A DNA stretch of 54,954 bases from Candidatus Aminicenantes bacterium JdFR-78 (GTDB lineage Bacteria > Acidobacteriota > Aminicenantia > JdFR-78). The stretch spans positions 5,726 to 60,679 of the forward strand of contig MTON01000024.1 in assembly GCA_002010665.1 (NCBI GenBank). Direction: 5' to 3'. Shown here piece by piece: positions 8,712-16,952 of this stretch; position 1 is the first letter of the stretch, and each line of letters begins with the position of its first letter. The notes under the pieces were generated by a model, which was not told the DNA's origin, ran no database searches, and was given only the letters and a program-made list of their open reading frames with translations. A program made the position numbers and the translations under genes.

Positions 8712-10736
8712 ATGTTGCTAAAAAATCTTTTTTTAAAAAGTCTTTTCCTTTTAATAATTTCTATTTTATTGTCCTTTCAACTTTATTCACATGAGGAAGA
8801 ACTATATTTAATGCCAATGCCAAGAGAGATAAAAAGATTGCAAGGAGAGTTTATAATTCAAAAAGATTTTGGAATAAACATCTTGGGTCCATATAGCCAC
8901 AGAGTTTTGAAAGCCAAACAGAGATTCCTTTCAAGGCTTGCAAAGAGAACAGGTATTTTTTTCTCTTTAAACCCTGAAAAGCTATTACTGAATCTGGAAT
9001 ACAAGAAAATTGCAAAATTATCATTGTTTATGAATGAGTCTTATTTGTTGAAAATAAGTGAAAACAATATTCTGGTAAGGGCAGAAACAGATATTGGAAT
9101 TGTTAGAGGACTTGAAACTCTCCTTCAACTTCTCAGAAATAATGGGAAAAATTACTTTTTTCCAGCAATTGAGATCAAAGACTATCCTCGTTTTCCATGG
9201 AGAGGACTTCTCATTGATGTTTCAAGGCATTTTATGCCAGTGGATGTAATAAAGAGAAATTTGGATACTATGGCAAGTGTGAAGTTAAATGTTTTACATT
9301 TACATTTAACAGATGACCAGGGATTTAGGGTAGAATCTAAATCTTACCCCAGACTTCATGAAGTAGCCTCTGATGGGGATTACTATACTCAATCGCAGAT
9401 AAAGGAGATAATAGATTATGCAGATGAAAGGGGAATTAGAGTGGTTCCAGAATTTGATATGCCTGGACATACAACAAGCTGGATAGTTGCCTATCCCGGG
9501 CTTGGAAGCATTTCTATGCCTTATAAAATGGAAAGAGCATATGGAGTGAAGAACCCTGTTCTCGATCCATCTCGTAAATTTGTGTATAAATTTCTCGAAA
9601 AGTTTTTCAAGGAAATGTCAAAACTATTTCCTGACCCATATTTTCATATTGGTGGAGATGAAGTAAATGGTAAACACTGGAACCAAAGTAATAGGATTCA
9701 AAAATTCATGAAGAAAAATAAGATTAGGAATAATAAAGAATTACAAGCTTATTTTAATAAGAAAATTCAAAAAATATTAAGGAAATACAATAAAAAAATT
9801 ATAGGGTGGGATGAAATTTTAGAATCTGATTTACCGAAAGATACAGTCATTCAATGCTGGAGAGATAAAAAAATATTATATCAAATAATTAAAAAAGGAT
9901 ATTACACTATATTATCAAATGGTTATTATCTGGACCTATGTTTACCATCTTCATATCATTATTTGAATGATCCAATTCCTGAACAAATTGAACTTTTTGA
10001 TTCTGAAAAAAAGAGAATTTTAGGAGGAGAAGCGGCGATGTGGTCAGAGCTTGTAAATGCAGAGAATATTGATTCAAGAATTTGGCCCCGGACCGCAGTT
10101 ATTGCAGAGAGACTCTGGTCTTCCTCAGATCTTAAAGACATATCAAATATGTATAAGAGACTTGAGAAATTAAGTCTTTATCTTGATAGTTTGGGCGCCT
10201 GTCATATTAAAAATCAAGAAATGATGTTGAGAAGGCTTTGTAATTCTCGTGAAATTTCTATACTTAAAGAATTTATTAGAGTAGTGGAACCAGTAAAATA
10301 CTACAGTCGGCATAAATCAAGACCTTACACAATTTTTTCTCCATTAAGCAGAGTCGTGGATGCTGCAATTCCAGACCCATCCTTTCCGAGGTATTTTGCA
10401 GGTCTTGTGGACAATTATCTCCAAACTAATGATAAAGGACTTGAAAATAAAATACTTGAAATTTTGATGAGATGGAAAGGACTTCATTCCAGACTCCTTC
10501 AATTAAGTTCAAATTCTCCTGTTTTAAAGGAGATATTGCCCCTCTCTAATAATCTTTCGAAAATTTCTGAAATTTGTATCAAGGCGATTAAAATGAAGAA
10601 CAGAGGAGAAACTATGGATATTCATTGGTTACAAGAGGCTATCAATGCATTAGAAACTGCAAAACAGCCTTACGCTGAGTTGGAATTAATAGTAGTGGAT
10701 TCAATAGAGAAAATTATTAAATCTTTGGAAAAATGA
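8712..10736 (+). CDS. Exported beta-N-acetylhexosaminidase, glycoside hydrolase family 20
   Basis: Removes terminal GlcNAc or GalNAc residues from glycans, chitin oligomers or muropeptides by substrate-assisted catalysis. I chose the ATG at 8712 because AGGGAG lies six bases upstream and the protein then opens with a signal peptide (KNLFLKSLFLLIISILLSF); a TTG at 8676 would add 12 unlikely residues. A GH20b N-terminal domain covers about 20-155, then the TIM-barrel begins at FPWRGLLIDVSRHFMP. The catalytic pair Asp316-Glu317 is in HIGGDEVNG; HLHLTDDQGFR and PEFDMPGHT are family motifs. A further C-terminal region of about 180 residues is helical and not assigned. The SDR gene overlaps its stop by four bases (ATGA), so the two are translationally coupled. 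Confidence 0.93.
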   Translation: MLLKNLFLKSLFLLIISILLSFQLYSHEEELYLMPMPREIKRLQGEFIIQKDFGINILGPYSHRVLKAKQRFLSRLAKRTGIFFSLNPEKLLLNLEYKKIAKLSLFMNESYLLKISENNILVRAETDIGIVRGLETLLQLLRNNGKNYFFPAIEIKDYPRFPWRGLLIDVSRHFMPVDVIKRNLDTMASVKLNVLHLHLTDDQGFRVESKSYPRLHEVASDGDYYTQSQIKEIIDYADERGIRVVPEFDMPGHTTSWIVAYPGLGSISMPYKMERAYGVKNPVLDPSRKFVYKFLEKFFKEMSKLFPDPYFHIGGDEVNGKHWNQSNRIQKFMKKNKIRNNKELQAYFNKKIQKILRKYNKKIIGWDEILESDLPKDTVIQCWRDKKILYQIIKKGYYTILSNGYYLDLCLPSSYHYLNDPIPEQIELFDSEKKRILGGEAAMWSELVNAENIDSRIWPRTAVIAERLWSSSDLKDISNMYKRLEKLSLYLDSLGACHIKNQEMMLRRLCNSREISILKEFIRVVEPVKYYSRHKSRPYTIFSPLSRVVDAAIPDPSFPRYFAGLVDNYLQTNDKGLENKILEILMRWKGLHSRLLQLSSNSPVLKEILPLSNNLSKISEICIKAIKMKNRGETMDIHWLQEAINALETAKQPYAELELIVVDSIEKIIKSLEK

Positions 10737-11716
10737 AAACTCTGGTTACTGGTGCCTCAGGATTTGTGGGAAGAAATCTTATCAAATTATTAAACAAAAA
10801 TGGAATTAGTGTAAGGGCTTTTGTAAGAAGAAAAAGCAATATTGAGCCTCTATTGAATTTAAAGAATGTCGAAATCTTTTATGGAGATATCACTGATATT
10901 TTATCTATTGAAAAAGCAGTAAAAGGATGTGATTATGTTATTCATTTAGCTGCATTAGTTTATGACTGGGGAAAATATGAGGATTTTTATCATGTTAATT
11001 ACCTTGGGACTGAAAACATTCTCAAAGCCTCCTTAAAAGCAAATATAAAGAAATTCATTCATGTAAGCACCATAGGAGTTCTCGATTTAAGAGGGAGGAA
11101 GATTATTCGGGAAGATTGCCCTTACGGGCATTTTACAAGCCCTTATTGTAAAACTAAAGCAGAGGCTGAAATGCTTGTTAGAGAATACAGTAAATATTTT
11201 CCAGTGGTAATCCTAAGACCAGGAGCTATTTATGGTCCGGATGATCCAATGGTTACCTTAAGAACATTGAATTATGCGAAGAGAAATCTGCTTTTTTTAA
11301 TTGATAAAGGAAAAGGAGTTTTTCCTCATGTGTATATTGATAATTTGAATGAAGCAATTTTCCTTGCATTTCAATCTAAGAATATAATGAATGAAACATT
11401 TAATATTTTGGATGATGAATTAGCAACAGCATATGAATTTTTTAATTATTTTAATAGAATTGCTGGAAAAGGAGAAATAAAGATTTTTCTTCCATATTCT
11501 TTTGCATGGGGTTTGGCTTTTTTAATGGACAAAATAGCTAAAATTACAGGCATTCCTCCTCTTCTTTCATGGACGGGTCTTGAGTTTGTAACTTTAAAAT
11601 GTAAATTCGATATTTCAAAAGCAAAAAAATTGCTTGGATATAATCCGAAAATTTCTCTTAAAGAAGGAATGAAAAGGGTTGAAATCTGGTGGAAAAGAAT
11701 AAATAAAGAAGTATAA
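10733..11716 (+). CDS. NAD(P)-dependent sugar epimerase/dehydratase, extended SDR family
   Basis: Rossmann-fold oxidoreductase that probably acts on a nucleotide-linked sugar or a related hydroxy compound. The nucleotide motif TGASGFVG spans residues 6-13, the strand-4 motif HLAALV follows at 71-76, and the catalytic Tyr138-Lys142 is in SPYCKTK with an upstream Ser in VSTIG. LRPGAIYGP and the C-terminal substrate domain are typical of the dihydroflavonol reductase/UDP-glucose epimerase-like subgroup. The ATG overlaps the GH20 stop (ATGA), linking it to amino-sugar metabolism, for example handling of released GlcNAc or GalNAc (inference). No exact substrate can be read. The 76-base stretch to the convergent barrel gene holds nothing clear. 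Confidence 0.85.
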   Translation: MKTLVTGASGFVGRNLIKLLNKNGISVRAFVRRKSNIEPLLNLKNVEIFYGDITDILSIEKAVKGCDYVIHLAALVYDWGKYEDFYHVNYLGTENILKASLKANIKKFIHVSTIGVLDLRGRKIIREDCPYGHFTSPYCKTKAEAEMLVREYSKYFPVVILRPGAIYGPDDPMVTLRTLNYAKRNLLFLIDKGKGVFPHVYIDNLNEAIFLAFQSKNIMNETFNILDDELATAYEFFNYFNRIAGKGEIKIFLPYSFAWGLAFLMDKIAKITGIPPLLSWTGLEFVTLKCKFDISKAKKLLGYNPKISLKEGMKRVEIWWKRINKEV

Positions 11717-11792
11717 ATGCGTAGAAAAAGAATGTAGGATCTTTCAAGATATATTTACTTTGATATAATAAGGGAAAATTAGGAATTAATTG

Positions 11793-12827
11793 TTAGTAAT
11801 AGAAGGCAGAGCCAGTGTATGCGATTTTTGGAAATTGCCATAGAGAAGAGCCAGAACTTGAATAGAGAAAACCTATATATACATCAAAATTTGAACTCCA
11901 AGAATACAAAAATCTTAGAAAGAAAAAATTTCCATTTCCAGGTGAAGCATGAAAATAGCTTAATTGAATAGTGGATAAATCAGAGATTTTGTAATCTCCA
12001 GCTAAAACCAAGACTTTTCCTTTAGGATAAAATTCTGAGCCATCTGTTGAAAAATATTCTCCAGTTAAATAAATTTTTGAACTCAATTGAAAATCAGCTC
12101 CCAAGGATATATCCTTTAGCAACAAATTTGATTTTTTCCTTAAAGCGAGCTCAGCTCTTAAAACTGTTCTCCCAGAACTTCCTTCGAGAGCACCTCCAAT
12201 CAATGTTTCTTCGGGTAAGGATGCTATGACTAAGTTAGAGTCAACAGAACCAAAAGAAAAAAATAGGGCAGTTCCAAAGTAATTTTTTCCTTCTCTCCTT
12301 GCAAAAGCTCCTTCTATCCATGAAAATCCAGAAAAATAGTATTCAAATCTCAGTGAGTTGACCCCCTGTTTTTCTTCTTTTTCTATAGCAAAAGGATTAT
12401 ATAGGTTGAAAATATCAAGGGGGGAGAACAATTTTGCTTTTCCCCACGGTATTCTCTGCCTGCCAACCGTGAGAATAAATTTCTCAGAATTATAGGTTAA
12501 AGACAGTCTATCGAAAAAGTGATAAATTTTTAGTTCTTTACCTTTATAAAAGTAATAAGGGTCAAGCTCATCAAGAATAGTTCCTGTAAATAGGGAATAA
12601 TATCTTTCTCCATGATTAATGGCATTTATTTCTGAGTGGAGTTTAAAGGAGAAGGAATTAAAACTCTCTTCAAATCTGAAGCGAAATCGAGCTAATTGAA
12701 CAAAAGAGGTTTCATTTAAATAGTCTAAATAAAAAGCATTTAGTTTTAGATAACCAGAGACTGATGGGTATAGATTTACAGTAATAAATAAAAGAAAGAC
12801 TAAATTAACTCTGAATAATTTTCCCAT
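11793..12827 (-). CDS. Outer-membrane beta-barrel protein linked to an ABC export operon
   Basis: Predicted barrel in the outer membrane. Residues 1-25 form a signal peptide (KLFRVNLVFLLFITVNLYPSVSG); the remainder is rich in alternating aromatic/polar strands and ends in an aromatic residue (GSAFYY), as barrel proteins do. The segment TVGRQRIPWGKAKLFSPLDI near residue 120 resembles the 'GRQ...WG.....SPLDIF' pattern of porin-like proteins found next to LolA-like/ABC operons. Its start overlaps the end of the ATPase gene by 23 bases, and no other start fits the signal peptide, so it is a true member of the operon. It would give the inner-membrane transporter an outer-membrane partner. The exact family and cargo are unknown to me. 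Confidence 0.75.
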   Translation of the reverse strand: MGKLFRVNLVFLLFITVNLYPSVSGYLKLNAFYLDYLNETSFVQLARFRFRFEESFNSFSFKLHSEINAINHGERYYSLFTGTILDELDPYYFYKGKELKIYHFFDRLSLTYNSEKFILTVGRQRIPWGKAKLFSPLDIFNLYNPFAIEKEEKQGVNSLRFEYYFSGFSWIEGAFARREGKNYFGTALFFSFGSVDSNLVIASLPEETLIGGALEGSSGRTVLRAELALRKKSNLLLKDISLGADFQLSSKIYLTGEYFSTDGSEFYPKGKVLVLAGDYKISDLSTIQLSYFHASPGNGNFFFLRFLYSWSSNFDVYIGFLYSSSGSSLWQFPKIAYTGSAFYY

Positions 12828-13476
12828 CTACAAGTTTTATTATTCTCTTTGTTCTTTCAACCACTCTATTATCATGCGTTGAGAGGATAAAGGTGATACC
12901 CTTTTCTTCATTCAATTTCTTCATGAGTTCAACGAGGGCAATTGCATTTTCGCTGTCAAGATTTGCGGTTGGTTCGTCAGCAAGAACAATTTTTGGTTCG
13001 CCAACAATTGCTCTTGCAACAGCTACTCTTTGTTGTTCTCCTCCGCTGAGCTTTGTAAGTGGTCTGTCTGCAAGTTTCTCAAGCCCCACATCTTTTAAAA
13101 CTTTCATTACCTTTTCTCTTCTTTCTTTTTTACTAAAACCTCTCAAAATTAAAACAAATTCGACATTTTCAAATGCAGTGAGAACAGGTATCAGATTGAA
13201 TGATTGGAAAACAAATCCAATCTTTCTAAGCCTTAATTCTGAGAGTCTCCTTTCTGAAAGGGAGGATATTTCAATCCCATCCAATATCACTTTTCCTTTT
13301 GTGGGTCTATCTATTCCACCAAGAAGATTTAAGAGAGTGGTTTTGCCTGAGCCCGAAGGTCCAACAATTGAAGTAAATTCCCTTTTCTCTATTTTTAAAT
13401 TAATCCCATCAATAGCCTTTACAATTGTTCCATTTTCATAATATTTACAGAGTTCAAAAGTTTCTATTAAAGCCAT
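12805..13476 (-). CDS. ABC transporter ATPase, LolD/MacB-type
   Basis: Cytoplasmic ATPase driving the two FtsX-type permeases encoded just upstream. Walker A GPSGSGKTT lies at residues 39-47, the Q-loop in FVFQSFNLIPVLTAFENVE, the signature LSGGEQQRVAVARAI near 142, Walker B VLADEPTANLDS, and the H-switch in STHD. FNLIPxLTAxENVE is typical of the LolD/MacB/FtsE group, whose members extrude lipoproteins, lipids or peptides or transmit force rather than import solutes. Its 223 residues are the normal length. It follows the second permease by 10 bases with a Shine-Dalgarno (GGAGGAAAC) and overlaps the barrel gene. Confidence 0.93.
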   Translation of the reverse strand: MALIETFELCKYYENGTIVKAIDGINLKIEKREFTSIVGPSGSGKTTLLNLLGGIDRPTKGKVILDGIEISSLSERRLSELRLRKIGFVFQSFNLIPVLTAFENVEFVLILRGFSKKERREKVMKVLKDVGLEKLADRPLTKLSGGEQQRVAVARAIVGEPKIVLADEPTANLDSENAIALVELMKKLNEEKGITFILSTHDNRVVERTKRIIKLVDGKIIQS

Positions 13477-13486
13477 TGTTTCCTCC

Positions 13487-14707
13487 TTATTTTTCGAATT
13501 TCAGCTGATCAGCAAGATTTTCTCTAACAGCTCTCAATGAAGGAAAAATTGCCATTGTTACAGAAATGAATATTATTATTGCTGATATATATAAAATCAG
13601 TTTAATTGAAAATATAAAATGTATTTCGGGTATGAACATGAAGGATTCATACATTTCTGCTAATTTTCCAGAAATTTTTATGGGATTGGATTTGAAATGA
13701 TAAATTACAGGGAATGAAATAATAAAACCTGCTACAGCCCCTATAACTGATATGTAAATTGACTCAAAAATTATCATTAAAACAATTTTCAGTCTCCTCA
13801 TTCCAATTGCTCTGAGAACTGCTATTTCTTTCCTCCTTTCAAATACGGTCATATAAATTGTATTCAATAAACCAAATGCAATTATAATTATTAAAATAGC
13901 ATACATCATATAGCCTGATACCCTGTCAAATTCTATTAGTTCAAGCAATTCAGGAAGAATTTCTTTCCAATCTATTACTTCGAGATTAGTATTATTTAAA
14001 TTTTTTTCCAAATTATATTTGATATATTCAAGTTTTTCTTTTTCTTTTGGAAAATAAATAACCACAGTTGTGACGGATCCATACATTGAAAAAAGCTCAT
14101 CAGCATCCTCGATGTTGATAAGTATCTTCGACCTATCCAGTTCTAATATCTGACTCCTAAAAATTCCAATAATTTTAAAGAGTTTAGCGCCAATTGAACC
14201 ATCCTTCCCTTGAGCAATTACTGCAATTTCATCTCCTATTTTTACCTTTAAATTGTCCGCTAATTTATCTCCTATTACAGCGATGCCTTTCTCACCAGAT
14301 TCGAGAAATCTACCTTTTATTATTTTTGAGTGAATGAAAGTTGTATTTTTTTCTCTCTGAATATTTATTCCAGTAACAGAAGCACCATAAGTTTTATCTT
14401 TATAACTGACAAGAGCAAATCCATCTACTCTTTCAGCCCAATTGATTTTAAACAAGTTGAGCAATTTTTTTAATTCTTCAGTAACATAAAAACTTTTTGA
14501 AAGTGATTCTCTTTGAAAATATCCTTTTGCGAAAATTCTTAATTTTCCGTCCCATACTTTAGTGGCATTTTCAAGCATATTGGCATATGTTCCTTCCTGC
14601 ATACTACCCATTGAGCTGAGGAGAAAAACAGAAAATAGAATTGCACCAACGGTTAAGAGAGTTCTTCTTTTATTTCTCCAGATATTTCGCCAAGCTATTT
14701 TAAACAT
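13487..14707 (-). CDS. ABC transporter permease, FtsX/LolC-LolE type (second of pair)
   Basis: Inner-membrane subunit with four predicted helices: one at residues 17-38 after the basic FKIAWRNIWRNKRRT start, a periplasmic MacB_PCD domain of about 230 residues, then three helices at about 265-290, 310-335 and 370-395 forming the FtsX domain. The cytoplasmic loop YMTVFERRKEIAVLRAIG is the coupling-helix motif that contacts the ATPase. It is a distinct sequence from the upstream permease, as LolC and LolE are from each other, so the complex is likely a heterodimer with one ATPase dimer. The start overlaps the upstream permease stop by eight bases. Confidence 0.9.
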   Translation of the reverse strand: MFKIAWRNIWRNKRRTLLTVGAILFSVFLLSSMGSMQEGTYANMLENATKVWDGKLRIFAKGYFQRESLSKSFYVTEELKKLLNLFKINWAERVDGFALVSYKDKTYGASVTGINIQREKNTTFIHSKIIKGRFLESGEKGIAVIGDKLADNLKVKIGDEIAVIAQGKDGSIGAKLFKIIGIFRSQILELDRSKILINIEDADELFSMYGSVTTVVIYFPKEKEKLEYIKYNLEKNLNNTNLEVIDWKEILPELLELIEFDRVSGYMMYAILIIIIAFGLLNTIYMTVFERRKEIAVLRAIGMRRLKIVLMIIFESIYISVIGAVAGFIISFPVIYHFKSNPIKISGKLAEMYESFMFIPEIHFIFSIKLILYISAIIIFISVTMAIFPSLRAVRENLADQLKFEK

Positions 14708-15908
14708 ATTTGAGCGCCTCTGCTATGACAATTTTTGATGCTTTTCGAGCAGGTATTAAAACAGAAATTAAAATAATAAGCAAAACTAAAAATATTAATA
14801 TCATAATACTGGGCAAATCAATACTTGGATATATGATTGCACCCGTTCCCCATATTTCAAGACTTCTACTGAATATTGAAAGATTAAGACCTTTTATGGA
14901 TAAATATATATACAAAATAAAGCATAATATTGAACTAATGAAAATAGAAACCAGACCAATCAATAATCCTTCCAGGATAATTAGTTTTCCTAATTCTATT
15001 GGTTTCACGCCGATTGCCCTTATTACTCCAAACTCCCTCATTCGCTCGTAAATTGACATGAAAAAAACATTCATTATTCCGAAAGTGGCTCCTAATAAAA
15101 TGATGAATCCAAAAATAAACATCATTTCATTGAATATTTCAAATTGATACTTTAAGGCAGGATAGACATCTCCCCATGAAAGAACTTCGAAATTTGAGTC
15201 TATTTTTTGTTTAATATTTTCTAAAACAGAGGGAAGAGCCTTATCTTCTTTTAACCTTATTATTATTTCATTTGCCATGTTATTATAGCCAGCTATTTTC
15301 GAGGCAGCATTGATATCAATCATAACCAGATACTTATTGATTTCTTTTGAAGGAGATTTAAATATGCCTCCTATTCTGAAAGCATAGGATGAAAGTTCTC
15401 CAGTTATATCCGCACTACTTATAACCACTTTGTCATCAAGCCCAACTTCAAGGGTTTCAGCCAGTTCACTCCCAATGAGAATTTCCGTTTCATTTTGTGG
15501 GAAATGCCCTTTTATAATAAAATCATCTAATCTTGTGAGAAGTTTCTCTTTGCCAAGTTCTCCTCCAATTGCCTGAACAGGAGAAGTTTCAGTGGGCGAA
15601 TATATTACTCCCTGTAAATTTACTCTTTTTGAAATTATTTTCATTAGAGGAGATTTTATTTTTTTTATAATTTGGTCCGGATCTTTTATGAATTTCTTAA
15701 CTTCTGGATCTTTAAGATAGCCTGCTTTATGTATTTGAATATGACCTACACCAGAATCTATTATGTTTTGAATAGCTTGCTTGACTGCTCCCTGAGTTAT
15801 AGTAAGGAAAAAAAATAAGCCAAATATTCCAACAGTTACTGCTGAGATTAAAATCCATGTTCTTCTTTTATTACGCCATATATTTCTCCAAGCTAATTTT
15901 AAAATCAT
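14700..15908 (-). CDS. ABC transporter permease, FtsX/LolC-LolE type (first of pair)
   Basis: Same architecture as its neighbour: the KLAWRNIWRNKRRTWILISA amino end and helix, a long periplasmic MacB_PCD-like domain, and three C-terminal helices (around 265-290, 315-345 and 370-395). The coupling motif is MSIYERMREFGVIRAIGVKP. In LolCDE such permeases extract lipoproteins from the inner membrane; MacB-type relatives act as mechanotransmitters. The start ATG overlaps the stop of the LolA-like gene (ATGA), showing tight coupling to a periplasmic carrier. This pairing makes outward movement of a lipid-bearing or hydrophobic cargo more likely than solute uptake (inference). Confidence 0.9.
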   Translation of the reverse strand: MILKLAWRNIWRNKRRTWILISAVTVGIFGLFFFLTITQGAVKQAIQNIIDSGVGHIQIHKAGYLKDPEVKKFIKDPDQIIKKIKSPLMKIISKRVNLQGVIYSPTETSPVQAIGGELGKEKLLTRLDDFIIKGHFPQNETEILIGSELAETLEVGLDDKVVISSADITGELSSYAFRIGGIFKSPSKEINKYLVMIDINAASKIAGYNNMANEIIIRLKEDKALPSVLENIKQKIDSNFEVLSWGDVYPALKYQFEIFNEMMFIFGFIILLGATFGIMNVFFMSIYERMREFGVIRAIGVKPIELGKLIILEGLLIGLVSIFISSILCFILYIYLSIKGLNLSIFSRSLEIWGTGAIIYPSIDLPSIMILIFLVLLIILISVLIPARKASKIVIAEALKYV

Positions 15909-16639
15909 CTCACTAAATCTTTTAGATATCTTAGAGAGAAAATTCTATCTGGAATGGAAATATCAAATTTTATATTAATGACTTTTATTTCTGTCTTTTC
16001 CCCAGGCTTTTTTTCAGGATAAAGAGTCCATAGAAACGGAAAATATCTTTTGCCTGTTTTTCGTATGTCAGAATAAATTAAGCTTCTAATTTTCTTACCT
16101 CTTTCATCATAGTAATAAGCCTTCAATGGAAGATAGGTTTTTTTATCTATTTCTAATTCTATTTTTCCCCACACTACCATTGCCTCTGGTTTTGGAATTA
16201 ATTCTAAATAATATTTTTCATTATCTTGTTTAATAAGCTTGGCATTATAATCTCTTTCAAGAGAGCTTTCCCTTACCAAATCATCATTTGTAAAATGGGA
16301 ACCCATCCAGCTCTGGCTCATCATCGATGGAGGTAATTTTATGGTTCTTTCAATAGACGGAAGATAATTCCATACATTATTTCCTATTTTAAGTGTTGCA
16401 ACGCCTCTCTCCTTGGCAGGCGATAGAATTACAACAACTGTTTTCTCCTTTCCTTTTTCCCAGAATTTAAGACGAAGTTTTCGTGTCCACTCTTTTTTCA
16501 CCACAGTCATTTCCATTTCTCCAGTACTGCTCTTTCCTCTAAGAGCTTGCTCAGTTTTCTTTATAATTTCCTGAGCATCCTGAGCTATAAGGGTTATATT
16601 AAAAAGTGATATTAGAAATATTAGATATAATTTTTTCAT
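15905..16639 (-). CDS. Periplasmic LolA-like outer-membrane lipoprotein-sorting family protein
   Basis: Secreted protein of the LolA-like/DUF4292-like superfamily, whose half-open beta barrel holds acyl chains. A signal peptide ([16 protein letters not shown]) covers residues 1-19. Family features are AQEIIKKTEQALRGKSSTGE, then LSPAKERGVATLKIGNNVWN, PSIERTIKLPPSMMSQSWMG and FTNDDLVRESSLERDY, which mark the PF17131-type group generally annotated 'outer membrane lipoprotein-sorting protein'. The length of 244 residues fits. It is the first gene of the operon, followed with a four-base overlap by the permease. True LolA function is not shown; members of this group usually travel with FtsX-type transporters and may carry other lipids. 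Confidence 0.85.
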   Translation of the reverse strand: MKKLYLIFLISLFNITLIAQDAQEIIKKTEQALRGKSSTGEMEMTVVKKEWTRKLRLKFWEKGKEKTVVVILSPAKERGVATLKIGNNVWNYLPSIERTIKLPPSMMSQSWMGSHFTNDDLVRESSLERDYNAKLIKQDNEKYYLELIPKPEAMVVWGKIELEIDKKTYLPLKAYYYDERGKKIRSLIYSDIRKTGKRYFPFLWTLYPEKKPGEKTEIKVINIKFDISIPDRIFSLRYLKDLVR

Positions 16640-16674
16640 GGAGTTCTCCTATAATTTGAAATGATTTACAAATT

Positions 16675-16703
16675 AACTTAACAGAGGGGATGATAGAAGT
16701 CAA
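16675..16703 (-). promoter_or_regulatory. Possible promoter of the LolA-like/ABC operon
   Basis: Read on the minus strand: TTGACT (16703-16698), 17 bases, TAAGTT (16680-16675), about 36 bases before the LolA-like ATG. The -10 match is weak (three of six). Read-through from the tRNA-Glu just upstream is an alternative. Confidence 0.3.
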
Positions 16704-16726
16704 ATTTTAGGATTTTGATTTTGTAT

Positions 16727-16802
16727 TGGCAGCGCTACGGGGATTCGAACCCCGGTCTGATGGCTGAGAACCATCTATCCTAGGCCCCTAGACGATAGCG
16801 CC
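16727..16802 (-). tRNA. tRNA-Glu (anticodon CTC)
   Basis: On the minus strand a full cloverleaf can be folded: acceptor GGCGCTA pairs with TAGCGCT (one G-T pair at 1-72), anticodon stem GATGG/CCATC holds loop TTCTCAG with anticodon CTC (plus-strand GAG at 16766-16768), and the T arm is CGGGG TTCGAAT CCCCG. Discriminator G73 is followed by an encoded CCA. The D arm CGTCTAGGGGCCTAGGATA is characteristic of bacterial tRNA-Glu. It reads GAG codons; a TTC-anticodon isoacceptor must lie elsewhere. It sits within the 313-base spacer 16640-16952, which otherwise holds only three promoter-like elements. Confidence 0.96.
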
Positions 16803-16818
16803 GCCTTTCGAAATTTCA

Positions 16819-16847
16819 TTTATACCATACAAAAAAATAACTGTCAA
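16819..16847 (-). promoter_or_regulatory. sigma70-like promoter of tRNA-Glu
   Basis: On the minus strand TTGACA (16847-16842), 17 bases, TATAAA (16824-16819). The predicted start is near 16811, about nine bases before the tRNA 5' end. A perfect -35 and five-of-six -10 in the right place make this convincing. Confidence 0.65.
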
Positions 16848-16893
16848 TATTTCAGCTAAATGATTTGGATTCATCTTTATTATGAAAAATCTC

Positions 16894-16922
16894 TTGAAAA
16901 AGCGGTTTTTAAAATTTATATT
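16894..16922 (+). promoter_or_regulatory. sigma70-like promoter of the M24 peptidase/symporter operon
   Basis: TTGAAA at 16894-16899, 17-base spacer, TATATT at 16917-16922. The predicted start is around 16929, leaving a leader of about 24 bases that contains the ATAGGAGG Shine-Dalgarno ahead of the ATG at 16953. Confidence 0.55.
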
Positions 16923-16952
16923 AAATTAAACACAAAATTATAGGAGGTTAAA

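Noticed and set aside
11735..11760. ATCTTTCAAGAT hairpin between the convergent SDR and barrel genes
   Set aside because: Only a four-pair stem with a four-base loop and no clean T tract; too weak for a terminator.
12893..13441. 182-residue plus-strand frame opposite the ABC ATPase
   Set aside because: Antisense shadow of a gene with clear Walker and signature motifs; no start signals of its own.
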